Below are positions 1 through 5,305 of a stretch of 5,305 nucleotides of DNA, in pieces. Source of the DNA: Alphaproteobacteria bacterium (GTDB lineage Bacteria; Pseudomonadota; Alphaproteobacteria; JAEULC01). The notes beneath the pieces are model-generated. The model saw nothing but the letters and a program-made list of their open reading frames with translations. It had not been told where the DNA came from and did no database searches. The stretch's first letter is position 1. Every line of letters starts with the position of its first letter. A program made the translations under genes and the position numbers. The stretch covers positions 1-5,305 of the forward strand of contig JADZDN010000370.1 in NCBI GenBank assembly GCA_020851015.1. Reading direction: 5' to 3'.

Positions 1-668
1 GGGAGCAGCAGGGCACGCGGTTGACGCTGGCCGATGTCATGAGTCGCTGCGAGGTGATCGACGTCGGCATCGACGGTGGCGGGCTTGACGATCTGCTGGG
101 ACTGGCTGTGGTTGGACGCGAGCGCGATACCGGCAACTGGCTGCTGTGGGCGCGCGCCTGGGCGCATCCGTCGGTGCTCGAGCGACGCAAGTCGGAGGCC
201 GCGCGGTTTCACGACTTCGCGGCCGACGGCGACCTGGTGTTGGTGGATCGGGTGGGCGACGACGTCGACCAGGTGGTGGCGATCGTGGCGCAAATCTGGG
301 AATCCGGGTTGCTCGACAAGATCGGGGTCGACGCACATGGCATCGGCGGAATCCTGGACGGTCTGGTGGCCGCCGGCATCCCCGAGGAGCACATAGTCGG
401 CATCTCACAGGGGTGGAAGCTCAATGGCGCGATCAAGACAGCGGAACGGCGGCTCGCCGAGGGCGCCCTGTGGCATGCGGGGGCGCCGCTGATGGCATGG
501 TGCGTGGGCAACGCGAAGGTGGAGCCGAAAGGGAACGCGGTGTCGATCACAAAGCAGGCGGCCGGCTTCGCGAAGATCGACCCGCTGATGGCGGCGTTCA
601 ACGCGGTGACGTTGCTGTCGCTCAACCCCGCAGCCGTTGGCTCCTGGTGGGAAGATGCGGCTGCGTGA
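1..668 (+). CDS. Phage terminase large subunit, C-terminal nuclease part (5' end outside the window)
   Basis: The frame is open from base 3 to the TGA at 666-668 and gives 221 residues with no start needed inside the window, so the N-terminal ATPase part lies upstream. What remains matches the RNase H-like nuclease domain of HK97-type (Terminase_1) large subunits, which cut concatemeric DNA and work as the packaging motor at the portal. Three acidic motifs stand in the expected order: VGIDGGGLDDL with its first Asp at 72-74, IGVDAHG with Asp at 330-332, and KIDPLMAAFNAV with Asp at 579-581. These are the likely metal-binding residues (inferred from the family). The TTG at 21 and the ATG at 39 are internal codons, not starts. 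The end overlaps the portal start by 14 nt, which suggests coupled translation. The small terminase subunit is not in the window. Confidence 0.93.
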   Translation, partial: EQQGTRLTLADVMSRCEVIDVGIDGGGLDDLLGLAVVGRERDTGNWLLWARAWAHPSVLERRKSEAARFHDFAADGDLVLVDRVGDDVDQVVAIVAQIWESGLLDKIGVDAHGIGGILDGLVAAGIPEEHIVGISQGWKLNGAIKTAERRLAEGALWHAGAPLMAWCVGNAKVEPKGNAVSITKQAAGFAKIDPLMAAFNAVTLLSLNPAAVGSWWEDAAA

Positions 669-1905
669 TCGGGTCGGTGCGTTCTTCGGCCGCAAGTCGC
701 AGGTGACGGTTGCTGATCTGGCCGAGATGCTGGGCGGCTATCAGACGACGATCGCCGGTGTCAGCGTTTCGAGCGAATCGGCACTGCAGGTGCCCACCGT
801 CCTGGCCTGCGTGAAGGTCATCGCAGACGGCTGCGCGACGCCGGCGCTGAACTTGTACCGGGAGGCGAACGCCAAACCGCGTGAACTGGCGGTCAACATC
901 CCGGAATACCGCCTGCTGAATCGACGGCCGAACGAGTGGCAGACGTCGTTCGAGTGGCGCCGAATGATGACGCTGCACGCAGCCCTGACCGGCTCAGGGT
1001 TGAGCCTGAAGGTCCGTGGCGAGAACCGCCGAGTGCGCGAGCTCATTCCGATCCTGCCGGGGCGCTGGGACGTTCGCCGGGTATCGCGATACGAGGTTCG
1101 ATATCGTTGCTGGGACGATTTCGGCATGATCGGCGAGTTCGTGCCGGCGGACGTATTCCACCTCCCCGCTCTGCAGTGGGACTGGCTCAGTGGGATGAAC
1201 GCCGTGCACCTGGCGCGCCAAGCGATTGGGCTTGCGATCGCCACCGAGCGGACGCAGGTGAAGCTGCACGAGAGCGGAGTGCGCACGACCGGCACCTATA
1301 CCGTCGAGGGCAACCTCTCCAGCGAACAGCATGCCCGTATCCAGGCCGCACTGAAACGGTACGCGATCGGCGGAGACCGCGCGGGCGAGCCGCTGGTGCT
1401 GGACCGCAGCGCCAAATGGCTCCAGACGAGCCTGAGCGGCGTGGATGCCCAGCACGTTGAGACGCGGCGGCTACAGGTCGAGGAGATCTGCCGAGCCTAC
1501 GGCGTCTTCCCGATCATGGTGGGTCATGCGGACAAGACAGCGACGTTCGCCAGTTCCGAGGCGTTCTTCGCGGCACACGTGAAACACACATTGGCCCCCT
1601 GGCACCAAGCTTGGACGCAGCGGATCGACGAGATGTTGCTGGACGGATCGGGGCCGCTGTGGGCCGAGTTCGATACCCGGTATCTGCTGGCCGGGTCGAT
1701 GAAGGACCGCGCCGCGTGGGCGCGGACGATGGCCGAGATGGGCATCTACACCCGCAACGAGCTGCGCGATGAGGAGGGCAAGGATCCGCTCGAGGGGCTC
1801 GATGAGCCCCTCACCCCGATGAACATGGTCGGCGGCGATTCCGCAGCCGACGGCGACACCGAGGAACCCGACGATGATCCACCTGCTGACGACGCGCAGC
1901 AGTGA
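655..1905 (+). CDS. Phage portal protein, HK97 family
   Basis: A 416-residue protein close in length to HK97-type portals (roughly 400-460). The portal forms the ring at one capsid vertex through which DNA enters and leaves; it nucleates the procapsid and later binds terminase and head-tail connectors. Family hallmarks seen: an N-terminal ALQVPTVLACVKVIAD helix (residues 43-58), LLNRRPNEWQTSFEWRRMM (87-105), HLPALQWDWLSGMNAV (169-184), and the C-terminal core motif GVFPIMVGHADKTATFASSE (283-302) followed by HTLAPW. The tail (about 394-416) is rich in Asp, Glu and Pro and is probably disordered. I chose the ATG at 655 because GGTGG (646-650) lies just upstream; a TTG at 637 in the same frame would add six residues but has no visible ribosome-binding site. 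It overlaps the terminase by 14 nt and the protease by 32 nt. Confidence 0.94.
   Translation: MRLRDRVGAFFGRKSQVTVADLAEMLGGYQTTIAGVSVSSESALQVPTVLACVKVIADGCATPALNLYREANAKPRELAVNIPEYRLLNRRPNEWQTSFEWRRMMTLHAALTGSGLSLKVRGENRRVRELIPILPGRWDVRRVSRYEVRYRCWDDFGMIGEFVPADVFHLPALQWDWLSGMNAVHLARQAIGLAIATERTQVKLHESGVRTTGTYTVEGNLSSEQHARIQAALKRYAIGGDRAGEPLVLDRSAKWLQTSLSGVDAQHVETRRLQVEEICRAYGVFPIMVGHADKTATFASSEAFFAAHVKHTLAPWHQAWTQRIDEMLLDGSGPLWAEFDTRYLLAGSMKDRAAWARTMAEMGIYTRNELRDEEGKDPLEGLDEPLTPMNMVGGDSAADGDTEEPDDDPPADDAQQ
1792..1812 (+). repeat. Perfect 9-bp inverted repeat (hairpin) inside the portal gene
   Basis: GAGGGGCTC (1792-1800) and GAGCCCCTC (1804-1812) are exact reverse complements separated by the three bases GAT. 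In RNA this would be a very GC-rich stem with a minimal loop. It lies wholly in codon register of the portal gene and encodes EGLDEPL, so coding constraint alone could explain it. No T-run follows, so it is not a factor-independent terminator. It sits 61 nt before the protease start. Any regulatory role is conjecture. Confidence 0.5.
1861..1865 (+). promoter_or_regulatory. Ribosome-binding site for the prohead protease
   Basis: GAGGA lies 8 nt before the ATG at 1874, inside the 3' end of the portal gene. It supports this ATG as the protease start and implies that the 32-nt overlap between the two genes is real. Confidence 0.6.
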
Positions 1906-2560
1906 CCTCGAGCAGCGCCAGACGCTGGCGTTCGCGCTCGAGGTCAAGGCGAAGGACGATGGCTCCGTGGAGGGCTATGGCTCGGTCTTCGGGCACAAGG
2001 ATGCCTACTCCGACATCGTTGCGCCAGGCGCCTTCAAGGCCACGCTGGCCGCACACAAGGCCGCCGGCACCATGCCCGCCATGCTCTGGCAGCACAAGGC
2101 GGACGAGCCCATCGGCGCTTGGTCAATCATGGCCGAAGACGAGAAGGGTCTGCTGGTCCACGGACAGCTCGATCTGGACACCAGCCGCGGGCGCGAGGCG
2201 CATTCGCTGCTGAAGAAGAAGGCGATCTACGGCCTTTCGATCGGCTTCATGTCCAAGCAATGGACCTACGACCGCGATGCCGACATCCGGACGCTGACGG
2301 AGATCGACCTGTGGGAGGTGTCACTGGTCACCTTCCCGGCCAACGGCAAGGCACGGGTCACGAACGTGAAGGGGGCGGAGGAATTCACCGCCCCGAAGGA
2401 TGCTGAACGGATCCTGCGCGACGCAGGGTTCAGCAAGTCGGACGCGACGGCCTTCGTGTCGCGCGTCATGCGTCTGGGCGAGGAGCGGCGGGAGGCCGCG
2501 CAATCGATCGGGCAAGCGCACTCGGCAGCCGAGCGGCTGCTGCGAACCATTACCTCATAG
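1874..2560 (+). CDS. Prohead protease (HK97 gp4-like, peptidase family S78/U35)
   Basis: A 228-residue protein of usual family length. These serine proteases have a herpesvirus-assemblin-like fold, are packaged in the procapsid, cut the scaffold segment off the capsid protein and then digest themselves. Seen in order: GSVEGYGSVFGHKDAYSDIV (30-49) and the PGAF motif (51-54), typical of the family start; MLWQHKADEPIGAW (70-83) with the probable catalytic His74; YGLSIGF (119-125) with the probable nucleophile Ser122; and LWEVSLVTFPAN (146-157), whose Glu148 may be the third triad member. Residues about 170-228 form a charged, probably helical tail. Assignment of the catalytic residues is by family pattern. 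It starts inside the portal gene and stops 9 nt before the capsid gene, the usual portal-protease-capsid order. Confidence 0.93.
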   Translation: MIHLLTTRSSDLEQRQTLAFALEVKAKDDGSVEGYGSVFGHKDAYSDIVAPGAFKATLAAHKAAGTMPAMLWQHKADEPIGAWSIMAEDEKGLLVHGQLDLDTSRGREAHSLLKKKAIYGLSIGFMSKQWTYDRDADIRTLTEIDLWEVSLVTFPANGKARVTNVKGAEEFTAPKDAERILRDAGFSKSDATAFVSRVMRLGEERREAAQSIGQAHSAAERLLRTITS

Positions 2561-2562
2561 GA
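2559..2562 (+). promoter_or_regulatory. Ribosome-binding site for the major capsid protein
   Basis: AGGA lies 7 nt before the ATG at 2570 and shares its first two bases with the TAG stop of the protease (2558-2560). The tight arrangement fixes the capsid start and would let ribosomes ending on the protease reload here. Confidence 0.6.
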
Positions 2563-2569
2563 AAACACC

Positions 2570-3940
2570 ATGTTTCGTTCGTACAAGGACTTCGCCGCAT
2601 TCAAGGCGAAGTCGGCGGGCGTTGCCTACGAAAAGCGCGAGGCTCCGGACCTGGCCAAACTCGCCACCACGATCGAGCAGATCGGGCAGGGTTTCGCCGA
2701 GTTCAAGACGGCCAACGAAGAGCGCCTGGCCAAGCTGGCCAAGGGCGAATCGGTGACTGACATCGAGACCAAGCTGGCCAAGATCAACAAGGAGCTGGAC
2801 AAGCTCGAGGATCTGAAGGCCGCCCTCGAAGCCGTCCAGACGAAGCTGGCCCGGCCGGGCGCACTCGGCAACGGCGCGGCCAACCCGCTGGAGGCCGAGG
2901 TCAAGTCGTTCAACCAGATCGGCATTCGCCGGGGCGGGCAGATCGACGCCGAGGGATACCTGGCATACCGGGGGGCGTCGCTTGCGTACATCCGCGCCAA
3001 CGGCAACATCGACATGTTGTCGGAGCTGGACCGGCGCGCCATGCAGGCCGGCATCGACAGCGAGGGCGGCTACCTCGTGACCTCGCCCGCCACTGCCTCG
3101 ATCGTCACCAAGGTTCGAGAGATGAGTGCGATCCGCGGCATCTCCGGATCGATCTCGATCAGCACCAATGCGATCGAGGGGCTGGTGGATCGTGGCGACG
3201 CGGCGGCCTCCTGGGTCGGTGAGACGACGGCGCGGCCGGAGACCGGTACGCCGACCGTCGGCAAGGACCGCATCGAGGTGCACGAGATCTACTCGTTCCC
3301 CGCGCTCACTCAGCAGCTGCTGGAGGACGCTGCGGTGGACGTGGAAGCTTGGCTGATCGACAAGGTGGCGACCGCCTTTGCCGAAGCCGAGAACGCCGCC
3401 TTCATCTCAGGCGACGGCGTCGTCAAACCGCGTGGCTTTGCCTCCTACACGACGTCGGCCACCGCCGACGGGTCCCGAAGCTGGGGGCAGCTGCAACACG
3501 TCGTGTCGGGTGCGAACGGCGCCTTCCACACCACGAAGGCCGATCCCCTGATGGACCTGATCGCCGCCTTCAAGCCCGGTTACCTGCAAAACAGCCAGTG
3601 GGTGATGAACCGGGCAACGCTGGCGGCCGTGCGCAAGCTCAAGGAAGCCAGCACTGACCGCTACCTCTGGGAGCCGTCGCTGCAGGCCGGAGTGCCGTCG
3701 CGTCTGCTGGGCTACTCGGTCGTGCTGGACGAGGGTATGCCGGCGTTCGCGACCACCGGCAACCTGGCAATCGCCCTCGGCGACTTCCGTCGCGGCTACC
3801 TGATCGTCGACCGCCTGGGCATTTCGATGCTGCGCGACCCGTACACCATGAAGCCGAAAGTCGGGCTGTACATCCGCCGCCGGGTCGGTGGCGCGGTGCG
3901 CGACTTCGACGCGATCAAGTTCATCAAGTTCTCGACCTGA
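2570..3940 (+). CDS. Major capsid protein, HK97 fold, with N-terminal scaffold-like segment
   Basis: A 456-residue member of the HK97 gp5-like phage capsid family, the main building block of the icosahedral head. Residues 1 to about 105 are charged and helical, with heptad-like Leu/Lys/Glu runs (for example LAKINKELDKLEDLKAALEA, 69-88). This matches the delta domain that acts as a built-in scaffold in HK97, and no separate scaffold gene is present. The capsid core follows: GIDSEGGYLVTS (161-172), an E-loop ending in WVGETTARPETGTP (215-228), QQLLEDAAVDVEAWL (248-262), FISGDGVVKPRGF (278-290), WVMNRATLAAVRKLKEA (344-360), LLGYSVVLDEGMP (379-391) and LGDFRRGYLIVDRLG (403-417). The protease probably cuts somewhere in 95-115, leaving about 345 residues. 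The Arg at 222 stands where HK97 has crosslinking Lys169 by my manual alignment, so covalent chainmail is doubtful. Confidence 0.95.
   Translation: MFRSYKDFAAFKAKSAGVAYEKREAPDLAKLATTIEQIGQGFAEFKTANEERLAKLAKGESVTDIETKLAKINKELDKLEDLKAALEAVQTKLARPGALGNGAANPLEAEVKSFNQIGIRRGGQIDAEGYLAYRGASLAYIRANGNIDMLSELDRRAMQAGIDSEGGYLVTSPATASIVTKVREMSAIRGISGSISISTNAIEGLVDRGDAAASWVGETTARPETGTPTVGKDRIEVHEIYSFPALTQQLLEDAAVDVEAWLIDKVATAFAEAENAAFISGDGVVKPRGFASYTTSATADGSRSWGQLQHVVSGANGAFHTTKADPLMDLIAAFKPGYLQNSQWVMNRATLAAVRKLKEASTDRYLWEPSLQAGVPSRLLGYSVVLDEGMPAFATTGNLAIALGDFRRGYLIVDRLGISMLRDPYTMKPKVGLYIRRRVGGAVRDFDAIKFIKFST
2731..2782 (+). repeat. Short direct repeat in the capsid protein's coiled-coil segment
   Basis: The 13-mer CAAGCTGGCCAAG occurs at 2731-2743 and again at 2770-2782, exactly 39 nt (13 codons) apart and in the same frame. 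Both copies encode a KLAK stretch in the N-terminal scaffold-like segment. It most likely reflects repetitive Lys/Leu/Ala helix composition rather than a DNA element. Confidence 0.4.
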
Positions 3941-3951
3941 TCGGGAACAAC

Positions 3952-3955
3952 GGAG
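3952..3955 (+). promoter_or_regulatory. Ribosome-binding site for the small head protein
   Basis: GGAG lies 6 nt before the ATG at 3962, in the 21-nt gap after the capsid stop codon. The gap holds no hairpin or T-run, so the transcript probably continues through it. Confidence 0.6.
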
Positions 3956-3961
3956 AAGCTC

Positions 3962-4384
3962 ATGCAACATCTGCACGAAAACGTGGCGGCCATCGTCGTC
4001 TTGGCCGCCCAGAACCTGGCCACCACGTCGAAGATCGGCGACGCGATCGACACCCGTGGCTATGGCGGCGTGGAGTTCCTGATCAACTACGGCACGATCG
4101 CCGCGTCCACGACCACGGTGGCCGCGACGGTCATGGAATCGGACTCCTCAACCGCCTCCACCTTCACCAGCGTGGCCGACGCCGACCTGGTCGGCACCGA
4201 AGCACTGGCATCGATCGCCGCGGTGGCCCGGGTCGCCGGCAGTACCAGCGCGGTGGTGAAGAAGATCGGCTACAAGGGCACCAAGCGATACGCGAAGGTG
4301 AAGCTGAAGGCGAGCGCCAGTTCGGTCGGCAGCGTCTCGGCGGTGCTGTTCCATCCGGCTCTGGCACCGATCCCGCAGACCTGA
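3962..4384 (+). CDS. Small beta-rich virion protein, possible head decoration protein
   Basis: A 140-residue protein directly downstream of the capsid gene, where decoration or minor head proteins often lie. It has no signal peptide or clear membrane segment. Visible parts: an N-terminal stretch of small hydrophobic residues, AIDTRGYGGVEFLINYGTI (28-46), a Ser/Thr/Ala-rich middle (about 47-75), GYKGTKRYAKVKLKA (103-117) and a C-terminal HPALAP (131-136). Alternating polar and hydrophobic residues suggest a beta-sandwich. I recall similar short proteins after the capsid gene in other proteobacterial phages, with the same DT-G--GVEF, G-KRY--V and HP-AP signatures; they are usually annotated only as hypothetical or structural. 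The decoration role is inferred from position and fold type, not from a recognised domain. Its TGA overlaps the next ATG by one base. Confidence 0.7.
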   Translation: MQHLHENVAAIVVLAAQNLATTSKIGDAIDTRGYGGVEFLINYGTIAASTTTVAATVMESDSSTASTFTSVADADLVGTEALASIAAVARVAGSTSAVVKKIGYKGTKRYAKVKLKASASSVGSVSAVLFHPALAPIPQT

Positions 4385-5091
4385 TGCACGTCGCCCTCCT
4401 GGGCCTGGGCCCGACCGCCAAGCAGTTCATCTCGACGGTTGGGCCCATGGGCGGCATCCACGCGTTCTGCGACGAGGTCTGGGGCATCAACCAGGCCGGG
4501 GACATCTTCCCCTGCGACCGCGTCTTCCACATGGACGACGTCCGCATCCAGGAGGCGCGCGCCGCGCTGAAGCCCACCGGCGCGATCGCGGCGATGCTGC
4601 GCTGGATGAAGGGCTACGACGGCCTGGTCTACACGAGCCGGGCGCACCCGGATTACCCCTGCCTGCAGGAATACCCGCTCGAGGACGTCATCAACGATCT
4701 CGGATACGCCTACTTCAACTCGACCTCGGCGTATGCGATCGCGTTGGCCGTTCACCTAAAGGTCAGGAAGCTGTCGCTTTTCGGGCTCGACTTCACCTAC
4801 GCCAACGTCTACCAAGCCGAGAAAGGCCGCGCCTGCTGCGAGTTCTGGCTGGGCCATGCCGCGGCGCGCGGCGTCCAGCTCTCGATGCCTCACGAGACAT
4901 CGCTACTGGATGCCTGTGAGCCGGAGAAATTCTACGGCCACGACACCCGCTCGGTGCGCATTGACCAGGCCGAGGGGGGCCGGCTCTCCGTGTCGTACGT
5001 CGAGCGGGATCCGTGGCCCACGGCCGAGGAGGTCGAAGCACGGTATGACCACTCCGTTCACCCAAACCCACTTGTCGCCGAGGACCGCTGA
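4384..5091 (+). CDS. DUF115/glycosyltransferase-like Rossmann-fold protein of unknown role
   Basis: A 235-residue soluble protein. It begins with VALLGLGPTAKQF (3-15), a strand-Gly-rich-loop-helix like the nucleotide-binding start of Rossmann folds, followed by DEVWGIN (30-36) and DRVFHMDD (45-52), which read as further strands. The stretch NSTSAYAIALAVHL (112-125) with KLSLFGLDFTYAN (129-141) resembles the core of the DUF115/MptE-like and Maf-type family (small residues before a helix, then a strand ending in GLD). Later come CCEFWLG (151-157) and RGVQLSMPHETSLLD (162-176). DUF115 relatives include a pterin pyrophosphokinase and flagellin glycosyltransferases, so a sugar-nucleotide or nucleotide ligand is plausible, but the activity is unknown. 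The ATG overlaps the previous stop as TGATG with no ribosome-binding site, pointing to translational coupling. Base composition looks like that of the neighbours. Confidence 0.75.
   Translation: MHVALLGLGPTAKQFISTVGPMGGIHAFCDEVWGINQAGDIFPCDRVFHMDDVRIQEARAALKPTGAIAAMLRWMKGYDGLVYTSRAHPDYPCLQEYPLEDVINDLGYAYFNSTSAYAIALAVHLKVRKLSLFGLDFTYANVYQAEKGRACCEFWLGHAAARGVQLSMPHETSLLDACEPEKFYGHDTRSVRIDQAEGGRLSVSYVERDPWPTAEEVEARYDHSVHPNPLVAEDR
5080..5084 (+). promoter_or_regulatory. Ribosome-binding site for the last, partial gene
   Basis: GAGGA lies 6 nt before the ATG at 5091, inside the last codons of the preceding gene. It supports the start of the gene that runs off the window end. Confidence 0.6.
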
Positions 5092-5305
5092 TGTTCGGAA
5101 ATAGCCTGGCCGCAACTTCCGGGGTGCTGACCAACTCAACACCCGTCAAGGTGGATCTGGCGGCGAACACGGCGACTCTGACCGTGTACGTGCGCCCCGC
5201 CGCCGGCGATACAGTGACTGTCGAATACACACTCGACGGCACGAACTGGACGGCATGGGATAACGGCTCCGTCACCGCCTACAGCGTCGACATTCTCGAC
5301 GCCCC
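5091..5305 (+). CDS. Partial gene: probable beta-sandwich virion protein (3' end outside the window)
   Basis: The frame is open from the ATG at 5091 to the window end, giving 71 complete codons with no stop. The ATG overlaps the TGA of the previous gene by one base (TGATG) and has a good GAGGA 6 nt upstream. The product starts MFGNSLAATSGVLTNSTP and then alternates hydrophobic and polar residues: ATLTVYVRP (28-36), DTVTVEYTLDGTNWTAW (39-55), VTAYSVDI (60-67). The EY-LDG-NW-AW pattern is typical of small beta-sandwich modules in phage virion proteins, where a short strand measures or binds a partner. No known domain is certain. In this position it may be a minor head, head-tail joining or tail-associated protein. 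Full length and role cannot be judged from this fragment. Confidence 0.72.
   Translation, partial: MFGNSLAATSGVLTNSTPVKVDLAANTATLTVYVRPAAGDTVTVEYTLDGTNWTAWDNGSVTAYSVDILDA

Noticed and set aside
637..654. TTG at 637 as the portal start
   Set aside because: It has no ribosome-binding site, and the ATG at 655 has a GGTGG nearby and a normal family N terminus; it cannot be fully excluded.
146..706. A 186-codon open frame overlapping the terminase in another frame
   Set aside because: The product is a low-complexity Arg/Gly-rich string; the terminase frame carries all three nuclease motifs.
936..1460. A 174-codon open frame on the + strand inside the portal gene
   Set aside because: Its product is Arg/Ala/Pro-rich, typical of an off-frame reading of GC-rich DNA, while the portal frame there is clearly conserved.
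2555..3283. A 242-codon open frame on the - strand across the capsid gene
   Set aside because: It is antisense to the conserved capsid protein, is Arg/Pro-rich without recognisable motifs and is explained by high-GC codon bias.
3914..3931. Tandem 9-bp repeat ATCAAGTTC x2 at the capsid gene end
   Set aside because: It encodes IKFIKF in the final beta strand of the capsid fold, so protein constraint explains it.
5045..5104. Short frame from the ATG at 5045 overlapping the junction of the last two genes
   Set aside because: It is only 19 codons, lacks a clear ribosome-binding site and overlaps two better-supported genes.
1..5305. Search for CRISPR arrays, tRNAs, attachment sites, insertion sequences, defence genes and promoters
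   Set aside because: Nothing was seen: coding regions fill nearly all the window, the largest gap is 21 nt, and no repeats or mobile-element ends of the required kind appear.

Overview
This window is a slice of a tailed-phage (Caudoviricetes) head-assembly module of the HK97 type, from either a free phage or a prophage. The DNA is GC-rich and almost fully coding. All genes lie on the + strand, and the starts that have visible ribosome-binding sites carry AGGA/GGAG-type ones. This fits a phage of a high-GC bacterium, plausibly a proteobacterium, but no host gene, tRNA, integrase or attachment site is present to fix the host or to tell phage from prophage.

Layout, left to right: the C-terminal nuclease half of the large terminase (1-668, cut by the window start); an HK97-family portal protein (655-1905); a U35/S78-type prohead protease (1874-2560); an HK97-fold major capsid protein with a built-in N-terminal scaffold-like coiled-coil segment (2570-3940); a small beta-rich protein in the place where head decoration proteins often lie (3962-4384); a 235-residue protein with a Rossmann-like start and a DUF115-like central motif (4384-5091); and the first 71 codons of a probable beta-sandwich virion protein (5091 to window end). 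Neighbouring genes overlap by 32, 14, 1 and 1 nt or are separated by 9 and 21 nt. They look like one polycistronic unit; I see no promoter or factor-independent terminator inside it.

The genes form one assembly path. The portal seeds the procapsid at one vertex, the capsid protein co-assembles through its N-terminal segment, the protease is packaged and removes that segment, and the terminase docks on the portal and pumps and cuts DNA. The small 3962-4384 protein may decorate or stabilise the shell. The 4384-5091 protein is the least expected member: its sequence suggests a nucleotide-binding or glycosyltransferase-like fold rather than a shell component.

I found no undescribed system here. 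Most of the window is a standard head cassette. The points worth a second look are the DUF115-like gene, a perfect 9-bp hairpin inside the portal gene, and the apparent lack of the HK97 crosslinking lysine in the capsid protein.
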